Shown: one piece after another, positions 55,589 to 63,949 of the stretch
Layout: every line of letters starts with the position of its first letter
How positions within the stretch are numbered: the stretch's first letter is position 1
NCBI GenBank assembly: GCA_003249015.1
Contig: QBLS01000014.1
Span: forward strand, 50,823-114,822
DNA: 64,000 nt
Direction: 5' to 3'
Source: Pseudanabaena sp.
Lineage (GTDB): Bacteria; Cyanobacteriota; Cyanobacteriia; Pseudanabaenales; Pseudanabaenaceae
The notes under the pieces: generated by a model
Seen by the model: the letters and a program-made list of their open reading frames with translations, nothing else
Told to the model about the DNA's origin: nothing
Databases searched by the model: none
Program-made: the position numbers and the translations under genes

Positions 55589-56248
55589 CTAGACAAATCC
55601 CGCTAGTTTATAGAGTCGCTGCAAAATTGCCATGATCTTTCTGTCATAGTTGTCATCTTCCGCCCACTTGCCCGTCAATTGCCCCAATAAGGGAGCCGTT
55701 CCTCTCTTGACTAGTCCAAATCGTGGGTCAACCAAAGGCTGAACAAGAGGACGAATTGTGGCATAGGCTTTCAGATGTTGAATTTGCGCTCGCACACCAG
55801 TGCGACGATCGCTAAAGCGATCGCCCCTTGCACCATTGCCGATCGCTCCGATTCCCCCAAAATTATTTTGGTCAGGCTTCACATCTCCCCCAAACTGCAA
55901 AAAGCCTGTTTCCAAACACATTTGACAGAAAGCAATGTCAGCATTAACCCCTTCGATCGCTGCTTCCTCACGATAAATGCTGGGTAAATCACCGTAGATG
56001 TTTAGTGGCGCACGATTGAGCCGTAACAGCCGCAACATTTGCACTTCAGAAACTAGCCCATCTGCCATGATCCGATCAATCCGCCCCGCCAATAGCCTTG
56101 AACATACCCGATCTCGCTCTGATGGCTTTGGCAATGGCAAAATGCTTTGTGCATCAGCAATATTTAGACCGTACTGTTCACCTATTTTCTCAAGAGAGAA
56201 TAAGGCGATCGCGCTGGCTCCAAATTGAAGAAAATGCTTTCTTCTCAT
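55589..56248 (-). CDS. Exported glucosaminidase-domain protein
   Basis: This 219-residue protein has an N-terminal signal that looks Tat-like (MRRKHFLQFGASAIALFSL). The mature domain fits the mannosyl-glycoprotein endo-beta-N-acetylglucosaminidase/peptidoglycan hydrolase family: EGVNADIAFCQMCLETGFLQFGG with the catalytic Glu in LETGF, then NNFGGIGAIGNGARGDRF and GVRAQIQHLKAYA. It may cleave peptidoglycan during wall remodelling. Confidence 0.78.
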   Translation of the reverse strand: MRRKHFLQFGASAIALFSLEKIGEQYGLNIADAQSILPLPKPSERDRVCSRLLAGRIDRIMADGLVSEVQMLRLLRLNRAPLNIYGDLPSIYREEAAIEGVNADIAFCQMCLETGFLQFGGDVKPDQNNFGGIGAIGNGARGDRFSDRRTGVRAQIQHLKAYATIRPLVQPLVDPRFGLVKRGTAPLLGQLTGKWAEDDNYDRKIMAILQRLYKLAGFV

Positions 56249-56264
56249 AGTTTGTGTCCGTGAG

Positions 56265-56345
56265 AGTTAGGCTTCGGCACTTTGACAAGTCTTACATGGC
56301 TGCGCTCAGTCATTAGTATAAATTGGCTGAGCAGAATCGAAGCTC
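56265..56345. repeat. Degraded relative of the CTTCGACTTCGCTCAGCC palindrome
   Basis: GGCTTCGGCACTTTGACAAG on the left and TTGGCTGAGCAGAATCGAAG on the right pair only in part. Words match 25607-25655 and CACTTCGACAAGCTT at 32487. Confidence 0.55.
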
Positions 56346-56369
56346 GTCACAACTCCTTGAGTGATGAAT

Positions 56370-56540
56370 CTAATCTTTATAGACATCAAGTAAGTTTTGC
56401 CCTTTTTGACAAGGGGGATATGACGGAAACTGAGTTCTAGGATCGCCACAACTGCGCGGATCTTGAGAGTAAGCGGAAGCACGACCAGTTGCCGAAATCA
56501 TTAGTACAGAAGCGGAAATAATCGATAAAAGAAATTTCAT
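56370..56540 (-). CDS. Small exported protein, 56 residues
   Basis: This frame is read directly from the minus strand. ATG 56540 opens 56 codons with a textbook signal peptide (MKFLLSIISASVLMISATGR, cut near ASA-Y). The mature part is about 33 residues, Pro/Gln rich, with two cysteines (SCGDP, PPCQKG) that could form one disulfide. No family is known to me. It lies upstream of the glucosaminidase gene on the same strand. Confidence 0.6.
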   Translation of the reverse strand: MKFLLSIISASVLMISATGRASAYSQDPRSCGDPRTQFPSYPPCQKGQNLLDVYKD

Positions 56541-56598
56541 GGTTTGAGACCTTGATTAAATTATTAAACAATAAATAATGAATTTTTAATGTGTGAGT

Positions 56599-56988
56599 CT
56601 AGCTGAGCCTTGGCTTAAGAAAGTTGGGAATGTCTAAGTAGTGCTGAGAGCATTCATTGGTATAGAGCAGACTTTCAGAAACTGCGGCGATTAGTTCAGG
56701 GTTTTGCGTGGAATCCTTAGCTAGATCGAGAAATAGGCTTTCAATCTTTTGCATTGACTCAATAATGCGGTGCTTGATTTTGATGCGGTCAGTTGCGACC
56801 CAAAAAGATTGTGTCTCTTCGCTGGAACATTCAGCCATCAGCATTTCTATCTTATGAATCAGATGCTCAGAGTTAGCTTCAACATTTTCGTGACTGTTGC
56901 CGTCTAGCTCATCAACATAGTCTGGCATTAGCCTTGGCTGAAGTTGGAGACTATAAATTAGAGGCGTGGGAAAAGCATCACTTTGCAT
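56599..56988 (-). CDS. Unknown small protein, paralogue of the next
   Basis: This 129-residue soluble helical protein has no signal peptide. The middle (LIHKIEMLMAECSSEETQSFWVATDRIKIKHRI) resembles the middle of the 141-residue neighbour (LVSEIEAFLRVCTYEEMCNFWEAVANLRHRL). The shared skeleton is IE-x5-C-x2-EE-x3-FW. It starts 10 nt after that gene, so the two are one operon. No known domain. Confidence 0.6.
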   Translation of the reverse strand: MQSDAFPTPLIYSLQLQPRLMPDYVDELDGNSHENVEANSEHLIHKIEMLMAECSSEETQSFWVATDRIKIKHRIIESMQKIESLFLDLAKDSTQNPELIAAVSESLLYTNECSQHYLDIPNFLKPRLS

Positions 56989-56998
56989 ATTTTTCTCC

Positions 56999-57424
56999 TT
57001 ACCGCTGCATTACAAAATGTAATTGAGCCTCATATCTAGCGACTTGCCGTCTTGAGCCTGAGGTGCTATTGACCTGCGACGATAAGTGCATCTGCGGATA
57101 GGGGAGATCGGCTAATACTTCTAAAATGCGACAAAAATCACGATTTTGCCGTCTACCACTCAAGAACTGCGGTACTTCTGACAGGTAAGGAGACTTGTGC
57201 AGCCTATGGCGCAGGTTAGCGACAGCCTCCCAAAAATTGCACATTTCTTCGTAGGTACAGACCCTCAAAAAAGCTTCAATTTCACTGACCAAAGCCGATA
57301 GGCGATCGCCAATACTTTTGCGTGAAGCATTGTGCGGAAACTGAACCGTAGCACCAACGTTTCGACGCGGGTGGGGGTTGGAGGTTTCGTTTGAAAAATC
57401 AAGATGACGTTGCGGGGCGCTCAT
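56999..57424 (-). CDS. Unknown small protein, paralogue of the previous
   Basis: This 141-residue protein has a basic, Asn/Arg-rich N terminus (PQRHLDFSNETSNPHPRRNVG) and a helical core with the IE-x5-C-x2-EE-x3-FW skeleton shared with its neighbour. The C terminus (RRQVARYEAQLHFVMQR) is basic. No known domain. It is the first gene of the two-gene unit after a 960-nt AT-rich gap. Confidence 0.6.
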   Translation of the reverse strand: MSAPQRHLDFSNETSNPHPRRNVGATVQFPHNASRKSIGDRLSALVSEIEAFLRVCTYEEMCNFWEAVANLRHRLHKSPYLSEVPQFLSGRRQNRDFCRILEVLADLPYPQMHLSSQVNSTSGSRRQVARYEAQLHFVMQR

Positions 57425-57573
57425 GTTTCAATGCCTCTACTTGTGAGGATAAATGAGGAAATGTCTGATTTTGCCATACAGTGCAACATTCCTCTTGCTA
57501 TAACCACTTACGAATGGTAAAAGAATTAAATATTTCTTTATGTGAGGGTAAGTGAGTTAAAGGGCTAGCAAAA

Positions 57574-57608
57574 AAGTCACTGAACGATTAAAATTAATTC
57601 AATGACTT
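57574..57608 (-). terminator. Orphan minus-strand terminator-like hairpin
   Basis: An 11-bp stem AAGTCATTGAA/TTCAGTGACTT with one G-U is followed by TTTT on the minus strand (six T counting the arm). No minus-strand gene lies upstream between it and 58386. Confidence 0.5.
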
Positions 57609-57883
57609 GGCTGTTATCCACAATACGACTAAACACAAGATTTGCACACCAGAAAAAGCAATATTTTTTGTCAGAAAATGTATGTATAAATCAAAAGCTA
57701 GAAATCATTTAAATATGTTGATTACTTATTTGCATGATTTTTAATTTTTAGGCATTTTTATTTTGTCTAAATACAAATCCAAGATTGTTTCTGAGGAATA
57801 AAACTTAATCTAGTTTGCGAAATACTTAATAGTGCTGCCAAACTTTTTTAATAAATTTGTTCAGGTAATGATTAGTTCTAGGT

Positions 57884-57910
57884 ACATTTATAAACGAAGT
57901 TTATGAATGT
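57884..57910. repeat. 12-bp palindrome with gaa loop in the AT-rich gap
   Basis: The arms at 57884-57895 and 57899-57910 pair with one mismatch. The three-base GAA loop is like that of the GC-rich palindromes, though the arms are AT-rich. Confidence 0.7.
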
Positions 57911-58386
57911 TAAGTCTGGATATGTCGTATTTAGTTGTTAAAGTTGCTACTTGTCTTGTTTTATAAGGTTTATAGGCTTTTATTCTTTATAAGATTATTG
58001 TCTAAAAGTCAGTAGAAACAAGAAAAAACTTAGCTAAAACTAAATGAATGTCAGACTAAATCATAAGTTCCCGAAAAAGCAAACAAATTTATTGTAAATA
58101 AATAAATTCATGCTATTTATTTAACTTGAAAAACAAGAATATGTTGATTAGATAATCATTGACTGTTGTAATTAACATTTATCTAAGATGTGTAAATTTG
58201 AACGCAAATTAGATAGAAAGCACATATAAATAAGGTCTAGTCAAATCAAATAATTGCTACATTATTTGACAAGCAGACAGATTGAAATTGAGTATTTGTT
58301 ACTTATCTTTGTAAATAGCAAATTCTAGTGAATGACAGATCCGACATCGCGCCGAGACATTGAATTTTTTAAGAGGAGTTAAGCCC

Positions 58387-60474
58387 GTGACGACCATGAC
58401 TGTGGATGAGGCGATCGCCCTTGTCGATCAAGTACTTCAAAATAAATCGATGACCGATATTCAGGAACAGGTTTTTCGCCAATCGTGGCATGGCAAGACC
58501 TATGTGGAGATCGCCAACTCCTGTGGCTATGACTCTTCTTATATCCGTGATGTGGGTTATCGCCTCTGGCAAACACTGTCAACAAAATTTGAAGCGATCG
58601 GGCTGTTGAATATCCGTGTTCAGAAAAATAATTTGCAAGTGACGATGCGTACTTACGCCGATTTACTGAAATCGCAGGAACCAAGGTTCAAAGGTGTTCA
58701 CAACCCTCAACCTGAGACAGTGCTTGGTAAGCGTCACGACTGGGGCAATGCGATCGACACGTCAATTTTTTATGGTCGCAAGGAAGAATTAGCATCATCG
58801 GCTGATTGGATAATCACCGATCGCTGTCGGTTGCTAGGTATCTTTGGGATGGGTGGTATTGGCAAGACTGCCTTCGTGACAAAACTCGCTGAACAGGTAC
58901 AGGGAGAGTTTGAACTGATTATTTGGCGATCGCTACGTCATTCGCCGACACCAGAAGCAACTCTATTAGACCTAGCCAGCTTTTTAACCAATCAAGACAT
59001 ATCGAGCCTGCCCCAAGACTTGCATGGTCTGTTAGTAACGATCATGGCAGTTTTGAAGAAGTCGCGATGCTTGCTCGTGTTGGATAATGTGGAGTCGATT
59101 TTACGCAGTGGCGATAGTACTGGACGCTATCGGGAAGGCTACGAGGGCTATGGAGAACTATTTCGTCAAGTGAGTGAAGTCCCTCACAACAGTTGCTTGC
59201 TGCTGACCAGTCGCGAAAAGCCTCACAATGTGATGGATTCTGATGGCAGCGATCGTCCAGTACGTTCTTTGCAATTAAATGGATTGGGTGAGTCGGCAAG
59301 ACAAATGTTTCAACCAGATCAAGCGATCGCGCCTGAGACGGGCAAATTGATTGAACTTTATCGCGGCAATCCACTGGCGCTAACGGTGGTGTCCCGTTCC
59401 ATCAAAAGTATGTTCAATGGTGATATTCAAGAATTTCTCAATCAAGAAGTTAATGTCTTGGGCGGTATTCGCGATCTATTGGATGAGCAGTACTCGCGAC
59501 TATCGAGCTTTGAGCAGCAAGTAATGTATTGGCTAGCGATTGAGCGGGAATCTACCACCACCGACAGCCTGCGTCAGAACATTGTGCCGATGGTATCGCG
59601 GTTACAGATCTTGGAAACGGTGACTGGTTTGAGCTGGCGATCGCTGATTGAAAAAAATCACAACAGCTTCACACAGCAACCTGTCGTTATGGAGTACATC
59701 ACTGAACGCTTGATTGATGGCGCTTATAAAGCAGCAATCGAGCGAAACCCTGAATTTCTAATGAGCTACGCTCTGGTGCAGCCCCGTGCTGAGGACTATA
59801 TCCGTGAAGCCCAGATTCGTCATATTTTGCAGCCCCTGACTCAGCGGCTTTTGGCTTACTACGGCAGTGCGGACACCATGCAACGTGAATTGCATAGCTT
59901 GATTGAGTCTCTACGCGATCGCCAAACTGCGATCGGTTACGCACAGGGAAATATTATGAACCTGCTCCGTTCCTCTCAATCTGATCTCACCAAGCAGTTT
60001 TGTCGCTTTCCTGAGCAAGTGACTGAGTATTCCGATCTGCTGCTTTTAGAGAGACTGCTAGAAAGCGATCGGGCAGGTGGACTAGCCACATGGGATCACC
60101 GTATCCCTTGGGCAAACAATCCCCTCGCCCAACAAACTTCAGAAACCAAAACCCAACTCCGTAGCAAAAACCTCTACTACCAATGGCCAGAGGGTACTCT
60201 CGAACAGCTAAAGGAAGAGCTGCAGCAACAACCGAAGCTTCGTAAAAAATATCAAGCTTGGTTAAATGAAACTCAATTCGCGGAAATTGATGCTGATTTT
60301 GAAGCAGTCCAAATTACTGATACCTTTAACAAGCCTGTCGATGCGCGTTTGGTGTTTATTAACGAAGTCAAGATTGTGGAACCTCCTGCGGACTTACCCA
60401 CACCTAGCGATCGCCGTCATGCCAAAAAGAGAAGACAAGGGATAGCAACTAGCTCCTCTGAGAAGCTTGGTTAA
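58387..60474 (+). CDS. STAND NTPase (vMAP-HTH + NB-ARC) with an unrecognised C-terminal domain
   Basis: This 695-residue protein starts at GTG 58387, supported by GAGGAG at 58373-58378. Residues 1-100 are the vWA-MoxR-associated-type HTH (VFRQSWHGKTYVEIANSCGYDSSYIRDVGYRLW). An NB-ARC ATPase follows: Walker A GMGGIGKT (154-161), Walker B CLLVLDNVES, sensor LLTSRE and GNPLAL. A winged-helix part runs to YAQGNIMNLLRSSQ. In relatives WD40 or pentapeptide sensor repeats follow that last motif. Here about 160 residues of another, unknown kind end the protein. The role is likely signalling or defence. Confidence 0.78.
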   Translation: MTTMTVDEAIALVDQVLQNKSMTDIQEQVFRQSWHGKTYVEIANSCGYDSSYIRDVGYRLWQTLSTKFEAIGLLNIRVQKNNLQVTMRTYADLLKSQEPRFKGVHNPQPETVLGKRHDWGNAIDTSIFYGRKEELASSADWIITDRCRLLGIFGMGGIGKTAFVTKLAEQVQGEFELIIWRSLRHSPTPEATLLDLASFLTNQDISSLPQDLHGLLVTIMAVLKKSRCLLVLDNVESILRSGDSTGRYREGYEGYGELFRQVSEVPHNSCLLLTSREKPHNVMDSDGSDRPVRSLQLNGLGESARQMFQPDQAIAPETGKLIELYRGNPLALTVVSRSIKSMFNGDIQEFLNQEVNVLGGIRDLLDEQYSRLSSFEQQVMYWLAIERESTTTDSLRQNIVPMVSRLQILETVTGLSWRSLIEKNHNSFTQQPVVMEYITERLIDGAYKAAIERNPEFLMSYALVQPRAEDYIREAQIRHILQPLTQRLLAYYGSADTMQRELHSLIESLRDRQTAIGYAQGNIMNLLRSSQSDLTKQFCRFPEQVTEYSDLLLLERLLESDRAGGLATWDHRIPWANNPLAQQTSETKTQLRSKNLYYQWPEGTLEQLKEELQQQPKLRKKYQAWLNETQFAEIDADFEAVQITDTFNKPVDARLVFINEVKIVEPPADLPTPSDRRHAKKRRQGIATSSSEKLG

Positions 60475-60552
60475 AGAAATGAGAGGCGGCGCGATGCGCC
60501 GCCTCTCATTTCTTAGAAAAAGGGTGTAAGAGCGTTGCTCTTACACCCTTTT
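60474..60552. repeat. Two perfect palindromes between convergent genes
   Basis: The arms 60474-60492/60496-60514 (19 bp, GGCGGCGC-gat-GCGCCGCC) and 60518-60533/60537-60552 (16 bp, AGAGC-gtt-GCTCT) are perfect. A lone core, GAGCGC-aga-GCGCT, follows near 60559-60573. Confidence 0.88.
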
Positions 60553-60576
60553 GAGCTTGAGCGCAGAGCGCTGTAG

Positions 60577-63500
60577 TCAAATCATGATCAACTCTGAACC
60601 ACTGGGAGATTTACGAACATGAATTTGAGTGGGTAAGCGATCGGCGAGAGCTTGAATATGGGTAATGACACCAATTAGGCGATCTTTTTGGCGCAAAGAT
60701 TCGAGGATCTGGGTTACTGATTCGAGAGTTTCGCTATCCAGAGTTCCAAACCCTTCGTCTAAAAATAGACTGCCTAGCTCAACGCCCATCGCCAATCGTT
60801 CTGATAAAGCTAACGCCATTGAGAGGGAAGCGGCAAAAGTCTCGCCGCCAGAGAGAGTGCGAACACGGCGCTTTTCACCACCATTCCAGTTATCCGATAC
60901 CCAATAGTCACCATTCTCGATTTGGAGAAGATAGCGATCTTCAGAAAGCTGTTTTAGTAATACTGAGGCACGATTAGCAAGTTCCTGTTGCAAACTATCG
61001 AGAATATATTCTTGAAACTTATCCGATCGCAAATCTTGAGCGAGGGTGTGATAGGTCTGTTCCTGAGATTGCAAAACGTCCCTACGCTCCGCGATCGCTT
61101 GCGATGCTTGCCTCTGTTGATCAGCCTGTTCTAGCCAAGCCTTGATTGAGGCTCGATTTTCGCTCTTTTGCTGCAACTCTTGCTCTAGTAGCAGGATTGT
61201 CTCCCGCAGAGCTTGAATGGATTGCTCATCGGTATGTCGATCTGCAATCGCTTCTCTGACAACTTCTAAGCGCGTGGACAAATCTTGCACCTGACGCTGA
61301 TAGTCTTCAACTTGCTGCTGCCATGTTTCTATTTGCGATCGCCCAGTTTGAGCAGACAAAAACTGAGCCTCAGTAAAGTTGAGCTTGTCTAGTTCACTTT
61401 GCCAATTTTCCTGATTTCGGCTGTCTTCCTCAAGCGCCAAAACATGATCTTGTTGGGCTTTAACTGCCGTGGCTTCACTCTTAATAAAATTTTCACGGGC
61501 TTGTTGATAAGCTGCTTCAGCCTTTTGGAGGCGATCGCGCAGTTCTACTTTTTGGTCAGCAATTTCTTGACGCAGTGCTTCGTAGCTTTTACCTAGGGTA
61601 ATCGCTTGTAACTGTTGAGCAGTCTCTTGCAATTGTGATTGACGTTGAGATTGCTCTTGAATAGCCTTCTGTAGTTCTACTTCCGCAAGCTTTAGGTTAT
61701 CTCGACTAGCCATTAGCTTAGTTTCCTGATTCCAAGCCTTACTTATTAGCTCACTTTTGGTAGTAGTCAACCTTTGATATTCTTGTTCCTGCTGCTCAAG
61801 TTCTTGGCGATCTCCAAGAGTAGCCTCGGCTGTCCAATCAGATCGCAGGACTTGGCTAATCTGACTATACAAATTTTGAACTTGAGATTCTAATTCTAAA
61901 ACTTCCTGAGATCGTTCATCCCATTGATGCTGCGAGTTCACCAAATTAGCTTCCAGCTTTACTCTATCTTCACGTAACTGCCCCAATTGCTTTTCAAGGA
62001 TATTTTTCTGTTTTTTGAGTTCAACTGTGCTAATTAACTCCAAGTCTTCAAGCTTTGCTAATCCATCAATAGAATAGGTGTTATTGCAAACAGGGCAGTT
62101 GTCGCCATCATGGAGTTCTGCACGTAAAGCATTGACATGGTTACTTTGCAAAGCTTGCAGATTAGAAGCTTCAGCTTTAATCAGATCGGAATTGGCTTTA
62201 TTAAAGTTATCTTCTAATTGAGTAAAAGATTGTTGTTTTTTTGCTAATTGCTGCGCTAATTCGTTTTTTTCTCTCTGCAACTGTGCCAGTTTTTGTTGCT
62301 GCTTAGCTAGGCTATCTTTCTGCCTCTGCCACTGAGCCAGTGGTTCCGCCACTTGACGCAAACTTTCAAGACGCTCGGAATTATTGCCAGAACTGGCGAT
62401 CGCTAATTCTATTTCTTCTAGCTTTTGAGAAGTAGCTTGCCATTCTATTTCAGCTTCTTGATGGGCTTTGGTTGCGTCCTTATACACTAGCGATCGCTCT
62501 TGAAAATTTTGATCCGCTCGATCTAACTCCGCAGTAAATTGTCGCTCCTGTTTATATAGACTTTCTGCAAGGGCTAAGCGACTCTCCTGAATTGCGATTT
62601 GCTCCTGTGCTGTAAAATCGTGCTCACGAATTTGGTTCAGAGCTTGCTGTTGTAATTCTAATTGAGTATGAGATTGGTTTAGGTTTTGATTAGACTCTGC
62701 GAGTGCAGCGATCGCGGCTTTTAGTCGCTGACGACTCGATTGTAAAATTGTCCATGTTCCTGCGATCGAGTTAGCCAGTTGAGCATGGTGTAACTGCATT
62801 TCTAGGGAATGAATTTCTGCTGCACTTTGCTGTAGCGCTGACAGCTTATCCGTTATCTGAATCTGTTGCTGAAGTTGAGCAAATAGACTTTCTTCTGATT
62901 CTAGTAATTTGCAACTTTGCTTGTTCCTATATTCCAATTCAGGAATGGTTGTTTCTAAAGCTTCTAGATCCTGCTGCTGAGCGTTTACCTCTTCTAACGT
63001 TGGTACTTGCATCCCTTCAAGCACTTTTTCTAAACCTTCGCGCTCTGATTTATGACGACTAGTGCGATCGCTTGCTTCTTTCCGCATCTGCTCAAAAATC
63101 TGAAACCCCGCCAACTGTCGTAAAATCTCGCGGCGCTTACTAGCTTCCCCTTTCAGAAATTCATCAAATTGTCCCTGTGGCAAGATGATTACGCGAGTAA
63201 ACGTATCAAAATCCATGCCAATAATTTCTTCAATCTTCTCAGTGCGATCGCCCCTTTCCCAAGCACCATCGACTAATTTATCGAGAAGAAACTTTTTCTC
63301 GTCAGTTTTGCCACGATTGCGCCATGTGCGAATTACCCTATACTCACTCTGACGTATTTCAAACCGAAATTCTACTTTTAATTGCGTGGCTCCTTGACTA
63401 ACTAGTTCTTTTGATGAATTAGGCTTGTTTGCCACCTTGTCATAGAGGGCAAAAGTAATTGCATCTAATAGCGAAGTTTTACCTGCCCCCGTTGCGCCCG

Positions 63501-63591
63501 TAATCGCAAATAGGTCTAAGCTCGTAAAATCTAATACTTGACGAGTACGAAAACTGGTAAATCCTTCGACAATTAGCTCAAGAGGACGCAT
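60577..63591 (-). CDS. sbcC: Exonuclease subunit SbcC (Rad50-like ATPase)
   Basis: This 1004-residue SMC-like protein forms, with SbcD, the nuclease that cuts DNA hairpins and palindromes. The Walker A is GATGAGKT (32-39), the Q-loop is ILPQGQFDEFL, the zinc hook is CPVC (Cys499-Cys502) in the middle of two long coiled coils, the signature is LSGGETFAASLSMALALSERL, and the Walker B is LFLDEGFGTLD. The length is normal for SbcC. sbcD is not in the window; it normally lies upstream. This is relevant here because the genome is rich in long palindromes that SbcCD should attack. Confidence 0.92.
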   Translation of the reverse strand: MRPLELIVEGFTSFRTRQVLDFTSLDLFAITGATGAGKTSLLDAITFALYDKVANKPNSSKELVSQGATQLKVEFRFEIRQSEYRVIRTWRNRGKTDEKKFLLDKLVDGAWERGDRTEKIEEIIGMDFDTFTRVIILPQGQFDEFLKGEASKRREILRQLAGFQIFEQMRKEASDRTSRHKSEREGLEKVLEGMQVPTLEEVNAQQQDLEALETTIPELEYRNKQSCKLLESEESLFAQLQQQIQITDKLSALQQSAAEIHSLEMQLHHAQLANSIAGTWTILQSSRQRLKAAIAALAESNQNLNQSHTQLELQQQALNQIREHDFTAQEQIAIQESRLALAESLYKQERQFTAELDRADQNFQERSLVYKDATKAHQEAEIEWQATSQKLEEIELAIASSGNNSERLESLRQVAEPLAQWQRQKDSLAKQQQKLAQLQREKNELAQQLAKKQQSFTQLEDNFNKANSDLIKAEASNLQALQSNHVNALRAELHDGDNCPVCNNTYSIDGLAKLEDLELISTVELKKQKNILEKQLGQLREDRVKLEANLVNSQHQWDERSQEVLELESQVQNLYSQISQVLRSDWTAEATLGDRQELEQQEQEYQRLTTTKSELISKAWNQETKLMASRDNLKLAEVELQKAIQEQSQRQSQLQETAQQLQAITLGKSYEALRQEIADQKVELRDRLQKAEAAYQQARENFIKSEATAVKAQQDHVLALEEDSRNQENWQSELDKLNFTEAQFLSAQTGRSQIETWQQQVEDYQRQVQDLSTRLEVVREAIADRHTDEQSIQALRETILLLEQELQQKSENRASIKAWLEQADQQRQASQAIAERRDVLQSQEQTYHTLAQDLRSDKFQEYILDSLQQELANRASVLLKQLSEDRYLLQIENGDYWVSDNWNGGEKRRVRTLSGGETFAASLSMALALSERLAMGVELGSLFLDEGFGTLDSETLESVTQILESLRQKDRLIGVITHIQALADRLPTQIHVRKSPSGSELIMI

Positions 63592-63677
63592 AGTAAATTT
63601 TTAAAAATGGTTTAGGAAAATTAGAAGGTTTCTTTTTCAGACTATAGCAGTCCTAAATCATTTATTGTCTGAATTGC

Positions 63678-63728
63678 AATACCAGAGATTGTTCCGCCCG
63701 CTACGCGCACAGAACAATCTCTGGTATT
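63678..63728. repeat. 24-bp palindrome of GTTCCGCCCGC type
   Basis: The arms at 63678-63701 and 63705-63728 pair, with mismatches only near the tip (CGCCCGC against GCGCACA). It is a partly degraded member with a perfect outer arm. Confidence 0.82.
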
Positions 63729-63730
63729 AC

Positions 63731-63847
63731 CTATAGCAAAAAAAGTTTTGTTTAGGACATAAAACCAGAAGGCGAATGGCGGCGCTCCGCGCCGCAACTC
63801 GCTTCTTTGGTTTTGATTTGGACTAATTAACTCTTGCTTTGCTATAT
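63731..63847 (+). repeat. MITE-like unit, copy D
   Basis: Order: CTATAGCAAAAAAAGTTTTG, TTTAGGACATAAAACC, palindrome 63761-63814 (GGCGC-tcc-GCGCC core, some mismatches), GGTTTTGATTTGGACTAATT, AACTCTTGCTTTGCTATA. The left and right ends are inverted copies of TATAGCAAA..AAG..TT. Confidence 0.82.
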
Positions 63848-63881
63848 ACCTAGCCAATTAGCTATTAAAAATATCACTCCA

Positions 63882-63919
63882 AAAGCAAAAGCCACTCCGA
63901 GAGGAGAGGCTTTTGCTTT
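63882..63919 (-). terminator. Terminator of psbA
   Basis: A 12-bp stem AAAGCAAAAGCC/GGCTTTTGCTTT (63882-63893 and 63908-63919), with an inner CTCC/GGAG pair, lies 31 nt after the psbA stop on the minus strand. It has A/T-rich shoulders. Confidence 0.75.
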
Positions 63920-63949
63920 CGATTATCAGAAGACTAATCTAGCTGAATA

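Larger units (their letters stand above)
57425..58386. other. 962-nt AT-rich gap with no gene
   Basis: Very AT-rich, with stop codons in all frames. It holds a minus-strand terminator-like hairpin (57574-57608) and an ACATTTATAAAC-gaa-GTTTATGAATGT palindrome (57884-57910). It is the longest gene-free stretch here and serves as the shared upstream region of the paralogue pair (-) and the STAND gene (+). A non-coding RNA cannot be excluded. Confidence 0.55.
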
